The notes under the pieces are model-generated. The model did no database searches and was not told the DNA's origin. It saw only the letters and a list, made by a program, of their open reading frames with translations. Shown one piece after another: positions 1 through 8,196 of a stretch of DNA of 64,000 nucleotides; the stretch's first letter is position 1, and each line of letters begins with the position of its first letter. The translations under genes were made by a program, and so were the position numbers. The stretch is from NCBI RefSeq assembly GCF_001591605.1, contig NZ_BCVF01000005.1, positions 1 through 64,000 on the forward strand. The letters run 5' to 3'. This stretch comes from Bacillus badius NBRC 15713 (GTDB lineage: Bacteria > Bacillota > Bacilli > Bacillales > Domibacillaceae).

Positions 1-44
1 TGGAAATCAACGGGCTTCCTATCCAAACAAAAAACGGCAGTCTG

Positions 45-74
45 AAGCCCTGAATACATAGCGTATCCAGGGCT
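45..74 (-). terminator. Hairpin downstream of the first gene
   Basis: An inverted repeat AAGCCCTG(A)ATAC / GTATCCAGGGCTT lies beyond the stop of the leftward gene that ends at 128. The T-run is poor, so this is only a possible terminator. Confidence 0.4.
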
Positions 75-127
75 TTGTCAGGCAAGGTGAAGGAGCTCGA
101 ATACCCTATGCATAACCGGTATCCTTT

Positions 128-898
128 TTAAAAACAAACACTCCATTCCCGCGTCTTTTTATCAAATTCAAATCGGCCATCCGGCGGCTGTCTGTAACAA
201 TTCATATATTCATCAAACATTTCATCCATATTGATATAATCGCCTACTACCCATACCGGTATCTCCACCTTTGTCCGGCTCTGAACGGACTTTGCCAAAG
301 AGATAACCATGCCTTCTTTCATTTTATCAATAAAGGAAGCCACCATCTCTTTTGGAACCGGCGGAAAAGAAGTTCCCTTCCGCAAAGAAAAAAAGGTCTT
401 CTCGCTGCGGAAATAGCCAAGCTTGAACGAAATGACTCTCCCCAGCATAAAATAAAAATCAGGAAGATAACGATAATATGTTTTGTTAAACCATTCATCC
501 TCCTCTGAAAGATAAGCATACCGGTTATTTAACTTGCTGTAGAACGGGACCCGTAAATGGTGCTTGCAATGGCCAAGGTAAAGAAGCTCAGCAATCTCTT
601 GATCCTCCAGCTCATTCAACCCCTCCATATCATCGAAATCCAGCCAGCAAAAGTCGCCGTACTCAGCAATCGGCTCTTTAAGAAGACTCCTGACCTCCCC
701 AGCATCCACGTAATTAAACCTCGTATGCATGTTAAAATCTGCCCCGCCGTATTCATGTTTCAGCAGCAATAAATGATTCAGCTCCTGAGAAAGGCTCTGA
801 ACGAAATCATGAAAATCAATTCCATATGAAATTGCATATTGGTGAGCTGTATTTAAATGAACATAAATCAGCTCTTTCATAGTCCCTTGGCTCTTCAA
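128..898 (-). CDS. Conserved hypothetical protein, 256 aa
   Basis: I do not recognise a characterised family. The predicted protein is soluble, rich in aromatic and acidic residues, and has no signal peptide or membrane segment. The start is the TTG at 896-898: on the coding strand a strong GGAGGT lies 7 nt before it, while the first internal ATG (880) has no ribosome binding site of its own. The gene is divergent from mgtE with about 190 bp between them and seems monocistronic. Function unknown. Confidence 0.75.
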   Translation of the reverse strand: MKSQGTMKELIYVHLNTAHQYAISYGIDFHDFVQSLSQELNHLLLLKHEYGGADFNMHTRFNYVDAGEVRSLLKEPIAEYGDFCWLDFDDMEGLNELEDQEIAELLYLGHCKHHLRVPFYSKLNNRYAYLSEEDEWFNKTYYRYLPDFYFMLGRVISFKLGYFRSEKTFFSLRKGTSFPPVPKEMVASFIDKMKEGMVISLAKSVQSRTKVEIPVWVVGDYINMDEMFDEYMNCYRQPPDGRFEFDKKTREWSVCF

Positions 899-1020
899 AG
901 CGATGACCTCCGATTTTCTCGAAATTACGACATCTTTTCCGCATCAATATGTTATACTTTCTATTTTAGCAAAAGAAATGAAAAACTCGTATGTTAAAAT
1001 CTAAGAAATATGAGATTCTT

Positions 1021-1051
1021 TTTCACTTTCTTTTTCTGTTCGTTTTATAAT
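1021..1051 (+). promoter_or_regulatory. Candidate mgtE promoter
   Basis: A perfect -10 box TATAAT lies at 1046-1051, about 36 nt before the mgtE start. The -35 is weak (TTTCAC-like, 1021-1026). No M-box magnesium riboswitch can fit or is recognisable in the short leader. Confidence 0.4.
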
Positions 1052-1087
1052 GGGAAAGAATGAGTTTTTCAACAAGGAGGGATGCTT

Positions 1088-2446
1088 ATGCTGACAAACT
1101 TAACTGAAGATCAAATGACTCTTCTTGTCATAAAAGCGTTAAAAGAAGGAAAAAAGAAAGAGCTTCAAAAGCTGCTGGATGAGCTGCACCCTTATGATAT
1201 GGCAGCTATTTATACAAACCTGCCTCCCAAGCACCAGACACGGTTTTTACTTCAGCTCAGCATTCCTATTTTGACGGACATGATTCAAGAGCTTGATAAT
1301 GAAAACCAGCTGGATGTACTGAAAAAAGTGGGGAAAGAGCGTTCCCGAAAAGTTCTTGATGATATGGATAATGACGATTTGGCTTCGCTGCTCGATGACA
1401 TGTCCCCCGAAAAAATCAAATTGTTTCTAGCCGGCATGAAAAAAGAGGAGTCCACCATCATCGAAAGCATGATGGCGTACCCTGCCGAAACGGCCGGCCG
1501 TCTTATGACGAACCGATTTGTTTGGATCCGGGACACTTACACCGTGCGCGAGGCTGTTGATAAATTAAAGACCTTCGCTGAATTTGCAGAAACGATCAAC
1601 TACTTGTATGTCATTGACGCGCAAAAAAAGCTGGTCGGCGTCGTGTCATACCGCGATTTGCTTTTAGCAGATGCGAACGACAAAGTAAACGAAGTCATGT
1701 ACGGACGAGTTATTTCCGTGTCCGTCTATACAGACCAGGAGGAGGTTGCCCGCTTAATTGAGCGCTACGACTTCCTCGCTATTCCTGTAGTGGATGATCA
1801 CGATATGCTTGTCGGCATCGTGACGTTTGACGACATCATTGACGTTGTTATTCAAGAAGCAAACGAAGACATCGAGAAACTTTCTGCTTCCGGGAAATCG
1901 ATCGACTTCGATACAAAAGCGTCCACTGCGGCTTTTCGCCGTCTCCCATGGCTGATTCTTCTGCTATTTATCGGGCTTGTTTCCGGAAGCATCATTTCCG
2001 GCTTCGAGAACACATTGCAGCAAGTTGTGGCACTGACCTTTTTCATGCCGATGATCTCCGGAATGACCGGGAATACAGGCACCCAATCCCTTGCTGTCGT
2101 TGTCCGCGGCTTAGCCTCCCGGGACATTGACATGAAGACTGTATTAAGCTTGATTGGCCGGGAGTTTGGTGTCGGCTTTATTATCGGTATTGTATGCGCT
2201 GTTTTAATCTTTTTGATCGCCTTTTTCTGGCAGGGCAGCGCCATATTAGGCATCGTTGTCAGCTCCTCTTTGCTGATTACTCTGATTATCGGCACGCTTG
2301 CCGGAACCGTTATTCCATTGGTTCTTTATAAGCTGAATATTGACCCGGCTGTCGCCTCCGGACCGCTGATTACAACGATTAATGACATTTTTTCCTTAAT
2401 TATTTACTTCTCAATTGCTTCCTGGTTTCTGCAGCAGTTGATGTAA
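1088..2446 (+). CDS. mgtE: Magnesium transporter MgtE
   Basis: MgtE-type Mg2+ channel of the cytoplasmic membrane. Domain order fits the family: an acidic helical MgtE N domain (about residues 15-120), two CBS domains (about 135-255) and five membrane helices (about 285-450). The pore region contains the conserved stretch MPMISGMTGNTGTQ. Length (452 aa) is normal. I prefer the ATG at 1088 because AAGGAGG (1074-1080) is 7 nt before it; the ATG at 1082 almost touches the Shine-Dalgarno. It is followed by an inverted-repeat terminator and then by a CNNM/CorC gene, another Mg2+-related family. Unlike many Bacillus mgtE genes it has no visible M-box leader. Confidence 0.92.
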   Translation: MLTNLTEDQMTLLVIKALKEGKKKELQKLLDELHPYDMAAIYTNLPPKHQTRFLLQLSIPILTDMIQELDNENQLDVLKKVGKERSRKVLDDMDNDDLASLLDDMSPEKIKLFLAGMKKEESTIIESMMAYPAETAGRLMTNRFVWIRDTYTVREAVDKLKTFAEFAETINYLYVIDAQKKLVGVVSYRDLLLADANDKVNEVMYGRVISVSVYTDQEEVARLIERYDFLAIPVVDDHDMLVGIVTFDDIIDVVIQEANEDIEKLSASGKSIDFDTKASTAAFRRLPWLILLLFIGLVSGSIISGFENTLQQVVALTFFMPMISGMTGNTGTQSLAVVVRGLASRDIDMKTVLSLIGREFGVGFIIGIVCAVLIFLIAFFWQGSAILGIVVSSSLLITLIIGTLAGTVIPLVLYKLNIDPAVASGPLITTINDIFSLIIYFSIASWFLQQLM

Positions 2447-2511
2447 GGTACACATACACCGTTTCTAAAATATATGAAGAAACTTTTTTCTGATGATCAG
2501 ACTGATTGACG

Positions 2512-2567
2512 ACGCCTGTTTGCCGAAGCGCCGTATTTGATTCGGAAGCCGCAAAAACAGGCGTTTT
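2512..2567 (+). terminator. Terminator-like nested hairpin after mgtE
   Basis: Outer stem ACGCCTGTTT / AAACAGGCGT with an inner CCGAA / TTCGG stem, followed by TTTTC. It lies 66 bp after the mgtE stop. Confidence 0.6.
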
Positions 2568-2845
2568 CAACAGTTTAAGGCATATTCCCTTCGCCAACCG
2601 CATATAAAGTAGTATCTTTTCTTTAGATTTGACTGAAAAATCAGTATTCATTATACTGTTAGTAACTATTTAAGCGCGTTAAGAGGTGATTCGATGGGAC
2701 AATGAAGGTTCAATATGAATTCTCCCGTAAGCCCGCTTCATTGAAGACGCGGCTCGTTGAAGTGAAAGATTGGCTCGTCAATCAGGTAACTTTACTCTGC
2801 AGGAGGTGACTCCTTGTCTGTCTGCTGACGGACTGAGGAATTTAT
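2568..2845 (+). promoter_or_regulatory. Long structured leader before the CNNM/CorC gene
   Basis: This non-coding stretch contains small hairpins, for example GATTG-N6-CAATC around 2770-2785 and CTTC-ATT-GAAG near 2737. A GAGGTG ribosome binding site is followed by a 3-codon minimal ORF (ATG GGA CAA TGA near 2694). No known riboswitch class is recognisable. It may be a regulatory leader, but that is inference. Confidence 0.3.
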
Positions 2846-4213
2846 TTGGACATATTTAACCTGGTGTTCATCGCGATCCTTATAGCTTTAACTGCATTTT
2901 TTGTTGCTTCGGAATTTGCTATTGTGAAAGTCCGCAGTTCGCGGATTCATCAATTGCTGGAGGAAGGACATCCGCGGGCGCCTGCCGCCAAGCTTGTTAT
3001 TTCCAGCCTTGATGAATACTTGTCCGCTTGTCAGCTCGGCATTACGATCACCGCGCTTGCACTCGGCTGGATTGGAGAGCCGGCTATGGCCGGCATACTG
3101 AAGCCGTTTATGGAGTTTCTCCATATTCCGCCTTCTCTGTCCCACATCATTATCATAGGAGCAGCATTTTTCATTATTACGTTTCTCCATGTAGTAGTAG
3201 GGGAACTTGCGCCAAAAACGCTGGCTATTCAAAAAGCGGAAGCCCTCACGCTTCTCTTTGCCCGGCCGTTAATTATATTTTATAAAGCAATGTACCCTTT
3301 TATATGGACGTTAAATGGAACGGCCCGGCTCATTACTGGTCTGTTTGGCATAAAGCCTGTTTCTGAAAGTGAAGCCGCGCATACTGAAGAAGAACTGCGC
3401 CTGATTTTATCCGAAAGCTTGAGAAGCGGAGAAATTAACCCTTCTGAGTTCAAATATGTAAATAAAATCTTTGAGTTTGATGACCGGATTGCTAAAGAAA
3501 TCATGGTTCCCCGCACCGAAATGGTGACATTGCCCAAAGAGATGACGATCAAAGAATTCATTGAAGTGGTTCGGGAGGAGCGTTTTACCCGTTACCCTGT
3601 CATTGCTGGCGACAAAGACCACATTATCGGTCTCGTCAATTTTAAAGAAGTGCTTACTGATTATGTAAAGCAAAAGGAAATCGGTCCTATCTTGCTTGAG
3701 CAGTACGTCCGGCCAATCATCCGGGTGATTGATTCTGTACCGATCCATGAATTGCTCGTTAAACTGCAAAAGGAACGGATTCATATGGCTGTGTTAATGG
3801 ATGAGTACGGCGGAACATCCGGCCTGGTCACCATCGAAGATATTTTAGAAGAAATCGTTGGCGAAATTCAGGATGAGTTTGACACGGATGAAGTGCCGCT
3901 CATACAGAAGATTGCTGAGGCGCACTATATTATCGATGGCAAAGTATTGATCAACGAGGTAAATGCCCTTCTTCAGCTTTCGCTGGACGATGAAGATATC
4001 GATACGATCGGCGGCTGGATTCTTACAGAGAATTACGAGGCCGTCCAAGGCGATACAATTGATTGCCATGACTATCTATTTACCATTAAAGCGATGGAAG
4101 ATCATCAAATTAAATATGTAGAAGTGCGAAAAAAGCCGCAGGTGCAGCTGGATCAACAGATTCTTGCGGATAAGCAGCCTGCTCTTTCATTAACTGAATC
4201 GAAAGCAATTTAG
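2846..4213 (+). CDS. CNNM/CorC-family membrane protein (HlyC/CorC type)
   Basis: Hemolysin-C/CorC-like protein of 455 aa, related to Bacillus YhdP/MpfA and YugS. The order is a DUF21/CNNM membrane domain (about 1-195, with TM helices near 5-25, 60-80 and 95-125), a CBS pair (about 215-335) and a C-terminal CorC_HlyC domain (about 350-430). Family members act in Mg2+ (or other divalent metal) export or homeostasis. The adjacent mgtE supports a magnesium role, but substrate and direction cannot be read from sequence. The start is TTG 2846, with GAGG 7 nt before it. A strong terminator follows at once. Confidence 0.85.
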   Translation: MDIFNLVFIAILIALTAFFVASEFAIVKVRSSRIHQLLEEGHPRAPAAKLVISSLDEYLSACQLGITITALALGWIGEPAMAGILKPFMEFLHIPPSLSHIIIIGAAFFIITFLHVVVGELAPKTLAIQKAEALTLLFARPLIIFYKAMYPFIWTLNGTARLITGLFGIKPVSESEAAHTEEELRLILSESLRSGEINPSEFKYVNKIFEFDDRIAKEIMVPRTEMVTLPKEMTIKEFIEVVREERFTRYPVIAGDKDHIIGLVNFKEVLTDYVKQKEIGPILLEQYVRPIIRVIDSVPIHELLVKLQKERIHMAVLMDEYGGTSGLVTIEDILEEIVGEIQDEFDTDEVPLIQKIAEAHYIIDGKVLINEVNALLQLSLDDEDIDTIGGWILTENYEAVQGDTIDCHDYLFTIKAMEDHQIKYVEVRKKPQVQLDQQILADKQPALSLTESKAI

Positions 4214-4225
4214 CCGTCTCCTGTG

Positions 4226-4277
4226 AAAAGAGAATGAACCGGATAATGATTATCCGGCTCATTCTCTTTTCTTTTTT
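4226..4277 (+). terminator. Strong Rho-independent terminator
   Basis: A near-perfect stem AAAAGAGAATGA...CCGGATAA / TTATCCGG...TCATTCTCTTTT is followed by a T-rich tail, directly after the CNNM/CorC gene. Confidence 0.9.
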
Positions 4278-4371
4278 CAGTCTGAAGACTGTTTTTTCGG
4301 GAGGATTTTTTTGTAAAATAGAGAATGTAAGAAAAGTTGCTCCAACAGTTTGCTGTGAAGGAAGGATAACG

Positions 4372-5094
4372 ATGCTGATAACAACAACTTTGATTTTACT
4401 GTTCCTTTTGATTTATAGTGCCGGAGCGACCCTGTTCATCCGAATATTCGAAATAGGGATATGCAAGCGCGGAAATAAAACAGCAGAAAAGATGATTGCT
4501 CTAACATTCGATGACGGGCCGGACCCCCTGTATACACCGCTGTTGCTTGATTTGCTCGACCAGCATGGCGCGAAAGCCACCTTTTTCTTGGTTGGCGAAA
4601 AGGCGCGCGCTCACCCTGACATTGTCCGGATGATCCATAAAAAAGGCCATACTATCGGCCTTCATAACGACATTCACCGATCCAATTGGTTTTTCCTTCC
4701 TTTCGCATTCAAAAAGCAGTTGATAAGAGCGCAAACTGCTTTGAAAGAAATTACAGGTGAACTCCCCCTCTATTACAGGCCGCCTTGGGGACACTTTAAT
4801 TTATTTACACTTCGCGATGCTAAGCCGCTGCGCATAATTATGTGGACAGCGATCCCAGGTGATTGGAAAGAACAAGTTCAGCCAGCTGTACTGGCCGGCA
4901 AGCTGCTCAAAGAAAGAAAAAGCGGGGCCATCATTACTCTGCACGACAGCGGAACCACATTCGGCGCTGATGAACATGCCCCTGCCAATACATTAAAAGC
5001 CCTGGAAATCTTTTTTGCGGATGAAGGATCCACTCACTATCAATTTGTAACCGTCGATACCTTGCTGCAGGCATCCAGAAGGAGCAAACAGTAA
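4372..5094 (+). CDS. Membrane-anchored polysaccharide deacetylase (NodB domain)
   Basis: A 240-aa protein with one N-terminal membrane segment (residues 2-24) and an extracytoplasmic NodB deacetylase domain. The carbohydrate-esterase-4 motifs are present: TFDDGPD (45-51) with the metal-binding Asp, H-N-D-I-H (98-102), RPPWG (136-140) and L-H-D-S-G (His 191). It probably removes acetyl groups from an envelope polysaccharide; the substrate is unknown. ATG 4372 was chosen because AAGG sits 6 nt before it and the upstream in-frame stretch overlaps the preceding terminator. The stop is 1 nt before the DedA start, so it opens a tightly spaced operon with DedA and a glycolipid glycosyltransferase. 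Confidence 0.85.
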   Translation: MLITTTLILLFLLIYSAGATLFIRIFEIGICKRGNKTAEKMIALTFDDGPDPLYTPLLLDLLDQHGAKATFFLVGEKARAHPDIVRMIHKKGHTIGLHNDIHRSNWFFLPFAFKKQLIRAQTALKEITGELPLYYRPPWGHFNLFTLRDAKPLRIIMWTAIPGDWKEQVQPAVLAGKLLKERKSGAIITLHDSGTTFGADEHAPANTLKALEIFFADEGSTHYQFVTVDTLLQASRRSKQ

Positions 5095-5095
5095 T

Positions 5096-5692
5096 ATGGA
5101 GTCTCAAATTCTCGATTATTTATCTCAATACGGGTTCATTATTTTATTTATCGCCGGCTTTTTTGGCATTGTAGGGATTCCGGTTCCGGAAGAAAGCTTA
5201 TTTGTTTATATCGGCATTTTGGCAAAAACCCACGGAATCTCTCTTGTTTCAGCCTGGCTGACTATTTCCTCAGGTGCTTTTTGCGGCATGATAACAAGCT
5301 ACATTCTGGGGCGCAAAGTCGGAAAGCCTTTGCTTGACCGCTATGGGAAGTATTTAGGAATGAATAAAAGCAAGGTAACGAAATTCGTTCTCCACTGGGA
5401 CATGAAGAAATCTTTGTTTACAGGCTTCTTTATCCCTGGCATCCGGCAGTTCAACCCGTACTTTGCCGGAGTTGCCAAGTTTCCATGGCCCTTGTTTCTC
5501 CTTATTTCTGTTTTTGGCTCACTCATATGGGTATTGTTTTATGTAATGATTGGTTATGTAGTGAGTTCATATATTGCTATTAAGCCTGTTTATTTAACGA
5601 TCGCTGGTGTCATCTTTTTCATCATCTTTGTCATCCAGCTGCTATACAAATGGAGGAAATCCAAAAACAAAGCTGCTAACACCGAATGCTAA
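5096..5692 (+). CDS. DedA-family membrane protein (first copy)
   Basis: DedA/VTT-family integral membrane protein, 198 aa, with about five hydrophobic segments. Family hallmarks are GIPVPEE near residue 27, a GRKVGKPLLDRYG-like stretch near 65-78, and F-I-P-G-I-R-Q near 107-114 leading into F-A-G-V-A-K-F-P-W. DedA proteins include polyprenyl- or phospholipid-translocating flippases. The start is 1 nt after the deacetylase stop, with AAGGAG 11 nt upstream, so the two are probably translationally coupled. A second DedA gene lies 1.3 kb downstream. Confidence 0.88.
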   Translation: MESQILDYLSQYGFIILFIAGFFGIVGIPVPEESLFVYIGILAKTHGISLVSAWLTISSGAFCGMITSYILGRKVGKPLLDRYGKYLGMNKSKVTKFVLHWDMKKSLFTGFFIPGIRQFNPYFAGVAKFPWPLFLLISVFGSLIWVLFYVMIGYVVSSYIAIKPVYLTIAGVIFFIIFVIQLLYKWRKSKNKAANTEC

Positions 5693-5706
5693 AGGAGTTC
5701 TCGACT

Positions 5707-6870
5707 ATGAAAATTTTGTTACTGCCTCTTTTCCGCATGCCGTCCGGCCATCATAAGGCGGCCGAAGCCATCGTCGGCCATTTGTCCACTATGGAAGCGG
5801 AAATAGAAGTGAAGACGATTGATTGCTTAAGCCATTTTCATAGTGGCCTAGAGGCTGTCATTTCCAACGCTTATTTAAAATGGATCAGCCGAAAACCAGC
5901 CTTGTATAGCAAGTTCTATCATACATTTATGTACTCATACGGCACGAGAAGTGCGTCACGCTCCCGCTTCTCCCTGTGCTTCTGGGATAACTATCTGGCC
6001 TGGCGGCTGGAGAAGCTGATGGAAGAAGAACAGCCGGATTTTATAATTTGCACGCATTGCTATCCTTCTAAACTTCTTAATCAGCTTAAAGCAAAAGGAA
6101 AAGTCAACGCTCCTGTCATCAATGTATACACTGATTTCTTTATGAATGATGTATGGGGAAAGGAACACATTGACTTTCATTTTGTCCCTCATCAGCAAGC
6201 AAAAGAGCAGTTAATGAAAACTTATTCATTGAAAAAAGAACAGATATTTGTAACGGGCATTCCGGTGCATCCATTTTTTCAAAAGGCTTCCCGCCCTGAA
6301 TCTGAGGGCTATGTATTAATTGCAGGCGGGAACAGCGGCTTAGGGAACTTAACCGCCTTGATTGATCAATTGTCAAAGGCCGAATTGCGCTATCGCTACA
6401 AAGTGCTATGCGGCCATAACCAAAAGCTGTATAAGCAAATTCGCTCTCTTAATCATGAAAAACTAGACGCGATCGCCTATACCAGTTGCCGGAAGCAGAT
6501 GAATCGCTACTATGAGGAAGCTTGCGCGATTATTACTAAGCCGGGCGGAGTGACGATCACCGAGGTGTTAGAGAAATCTTTGCCCGTTTTTATTCTTGAT
6601 ACGCTGCCGGGACAGGAAGAGATTAACCGCCAGTATTTAGGGGAGCAGCACCTCATATATACACTTGATCTGCAACAGCCGGTTGAACAGCAAATCCTGG
6701 ATGTCATCAACAATGAAGTAGAGATGAATAAATGGCGCAAACGCCTAGCCTGTTACCAGCTTGAAAAAGATGCAGAAATTAAAAACAGCTTGCTGGCAGT
6801 CTTTAAAAGCAAGGAGCCTTCCTATGCTCCGTCATTAAAAAAATCCGCCTGGAATCCTTATCTCGGCTGA
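5707..6870 (+). CDS. MGDG-synthase-type glycosyltransferase (UgtP-like)
   Basis: A GT28-like glycosyltransferase of 387 aa, about the length of UgtP/YpfP (diacylglycerol glucosyltransferase). The N-terminal half has the MGDG-synthase entry motif S-G-H-H-K-A-A-E. The C-terminal half has the nucleotide-sugar site K-P-G-G-V-T-I-T-E and a later P-G-Q-E-E-I-N. It probably adds sugar to a membrane lipid or a related acceptor. ATG 5707 is preferred over ATG 5686 because AAAGGAG lies between them with good spacing to 5707. Its operon partners (deacetylase, DedA) suggest envelope glycolipid or polysaccharide synthesis. The exact acceptor is unknown. Confidence 0.82.
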   Translation: MKILLLPLFRMPSGHHKAAEAIVGHLSTMEAEIEVKTIDCLSHFHSGLEAVISNAYLKWISRKPALYSKFYHTFMYSYGTRSASRSRFSLCFWDNYLAWRLEKLMEEEQPDFIICTHCYPSKLLNQLKAKGKVNAPVINVYTDFFMNDVWGKEHIDFHFVPHQQAKEQLMKTYSLKKEQIFVTGIPVHPFFQKASRPESEGYVLIAGGNSGLGNLTALIDQLSKAELRYRYKVLCGHNQKLYKQIRSLNHEKLDAIAYTSCRKQMNRYYEEACAIITKPGGVTITEVLEKSLPVFILDTLPGQEEINRQYLGEQHLIYTLDLQQPVEQQILDVINNEVEMNKWRKRLACYQLEKDAEIKNSLLAVFKSKEPSYAPSLKKSAWNPYLG

Positions 6871-6911
6871 TTTTCTTCATGGGGCTCTTGCTGGTTCGCT
6901 TAAATAAATAA

Positions 6912-6920
6912 TGGTATAAT
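6912..6920 (+). promoter_or_regulatory. Extended -10 promoter for the second DedA gene
   Basis: TGGTATAAT at 6912-6920 is an extended -10 (TGn-TATAAT), 37 nt before the ATG at 6958. Only a poor -35 is visible. Confidence 0.55.
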
Positions 6921-6957
6921 CTTTGTGGTTAATTTAATTAAAGGAGAATTCTTTTAC

Positions 6958-7539
6958 ATGTCTGATTTGATTCACCATCTGGAAGGGTGGCTGCTGGAGT
7001 ACGGGGTTTTGGGGTTAATTGTTGTTGCTTTTACTGAATCTTCTTTCTTCCCTATTCCGCCAGACGTCATCTTGCTGCCTTTAGCTCTTGCCGATCCTGA
7101 CCGCGCCATTCTCTTTGCATTATATACGACTGTCGCTTCTGTTTTGGGAGCTTTACTTGGCTGGCTGATCGGGCGCAAACTGGGACGTCCTATTTTATTG
7201 AAATTCGTATCTGAAGAATTAATTTTAAGAGTGGAGCATCTATTTAAAAAGTACGGTCCTCTCGCCATTTTAATTGCCGGATTTACACCGATTCCCTACA
7301 AAGTGTTCACGATTTTTGCCGGTGTGGCAAAAATTCGCATCAGGGTCCTTCTCATCTGGTCTCTGATCGGGCGCGGGCTTCGCTTTTTCCTTGAAGGAAT
7401 TATTATCTTCTGGCTGGGCGATCAGGCGAAACCATTTATTGAAGAAAACTTTACGCTGCTGACCATTGCAGGCGGATTGCTGATCGTTGTTATTTACGTT
7501 GTATACCGTTTGCTGCAAAAAAGAAAACAAACCGTCTAG
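6958..7539 (+). CDS. DedA-family membrane protein (second copy)
   Basis: A 193-aa DedA/VTT protein with several hydrophobic helices. Typical motifs are F-T-E-S-S-F-F-P-I-P-P-D near residues 23-34, G-R-K-L-G-R-P near 69-75 and G-F-T-P-I-P-Y-K-V-F-T-I-F-A-G near 107-121. The start is ATG 6958, preceded by AAAGGAG. It has its own extended -10 promoter and a terminator, so it is probably a separate unit from the preceding operon. It diverges clearly from the copy at 5096-5692 and is not a recent duplicate. Lipid carrier or phospholipid translocation is the family-level inference. Confidence 0.88.
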   Translation: MSDLIHHLEGWLLEYGVLGLIVVAFTESSFFPIPPDVILLPLALADPDRAILFALYTTVASVLGALLGWLIGRKLGRPILLKFVSEELILRVEHLFKKYGPLAILIAGFTPIPYKVFTIFAGVAKIRIRVLLIWSLIGRGLRFFLEGIIIFWLGDQAKPFIEENFTLLTIAGGLLIVVIYVVYRLLQKRKQTV

Positions 7540-7587
7540 AGAGCTTGGATTCAAAACCGGGCCATCTCTATCATTACTTATTTATAC

Positions 7588-7621
7588 AAACATCCCGGTG
7601 CCTATGGCAGCCGGGATGTTT
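7588..7621 (+). terminator. Inverted-repeat terminator after DedA
   Basis: Perfect stem AAACATCCCGG / CCGGGATGTTT with a 12-nt loop. The T-run is short. Confidence 0.7.
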
Positions 7622-7649
7622 CAATATCTGTTATGTATAGCTTATATTT

Positions 7650-7793
7650 TCAGGCCTTTGCATGATCGGCTAATTCTTGATAGCTTTTTAAAGAGTTGAA
7701 CACTTCGATGCGGGACTTGGTTTTTGACACTTTAATACCTAATTGAGCGAGCCGGTCGATCATTTTTAACACTCTATCGTGGTCTTTCCCCAA
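7650..7793 (-). CDS. Small basic hypothetical protein, 47 aa
   Basis: A short reading frame starting at TTG 7793, preceded by AGAGGTG with 6 nt spacing on the coding strand. The product is helical and basic, beginning (M)GKDHDRVLKMIDRLAQLG and ending DHAKA. No family is recognised. The good ribosome binding site, the amphipathic heptad-like spacing and the isolated position between two oppositely oriented hairpins argue for a real small gene, though without homologues this is uncertain. Confidence 0.5.
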   Translation of the reverse strand: MGKDHDRVLKMIDRLAQLGIKVSKTKSRIEVFNSLKSYQELADHAKA

Positions 7794-8094
7794 TTTACAC
7801 ACCTCTTTAAAAGTTTTTTCTTACCTTTTCTACGTCCGATCGTAAAAATGGTTTCAAAAAATTATTGTTTTATTTAATTTTAATATTCCCTTTTCTTTAG
7901 CAATTAATCCCTGAAATTTTGATTTTTTGCGGCCGAAGCCGGCTCCTGCCAACCATAAATAAAAGAGAAATCAATCCCTTCCTCACCTCAAGCTTTTGAT
8001 CTATTTATTTTAAAACAGGCATCCTTATACGGCTACCTTAACTTTTTCCACTCTGTTAATTGGAATAGAAATCAACAGCCCCTTTCTACAAGCA
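7794..8094. other. AT-rich intergenic stretch
   Basis: About 300 bp between the 47-aa gene and the tcyP terminator. It is AT-rich and has no plausible reading frame with a ribosome binding site. It should hold the promoter of the 47-aa gene, but I see no clear -35/-10 pair. Confidence 0.4.
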
Positions 8095-8148
8095 AACTAA
8101 AAAAGACTGCGGACCACGCTCAATTTTCATTGAGTTTGTCTACAGTCT
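8095..8148 (-). terminator. Terminator of tcyP
   Basis: Read leftward: an outer stem AGACTG/CAGTCT plus GGAC/GTC around an inner CTCAAT/ATTGAG hairpin, ending in CTTTTTTA. Confidence 0.75.
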
Positions 8149-8150
8149 GA

Positions 8151-8171
8151 GAAGCCGGCGCTGCCGGCTTC
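8151..8171. repeat. Perfect GC-rich inverted repeat
   Basis: GAAGCCGGC-GCT-GCCGGCTTC lies between the tcyP stop and its terminator. It may add to 3'-end stability. Confidence 0.6.
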
Positions 8172-8196
8172 CAAGTTTGCCTTTTTCATGATGCCC

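Noticed and set aside
900-1087. M-box magnesium riboswitch before mgtE
   Set aside because: The leader after the -10 is only about 35 nt, and none of the conserved M-box segments can be found.
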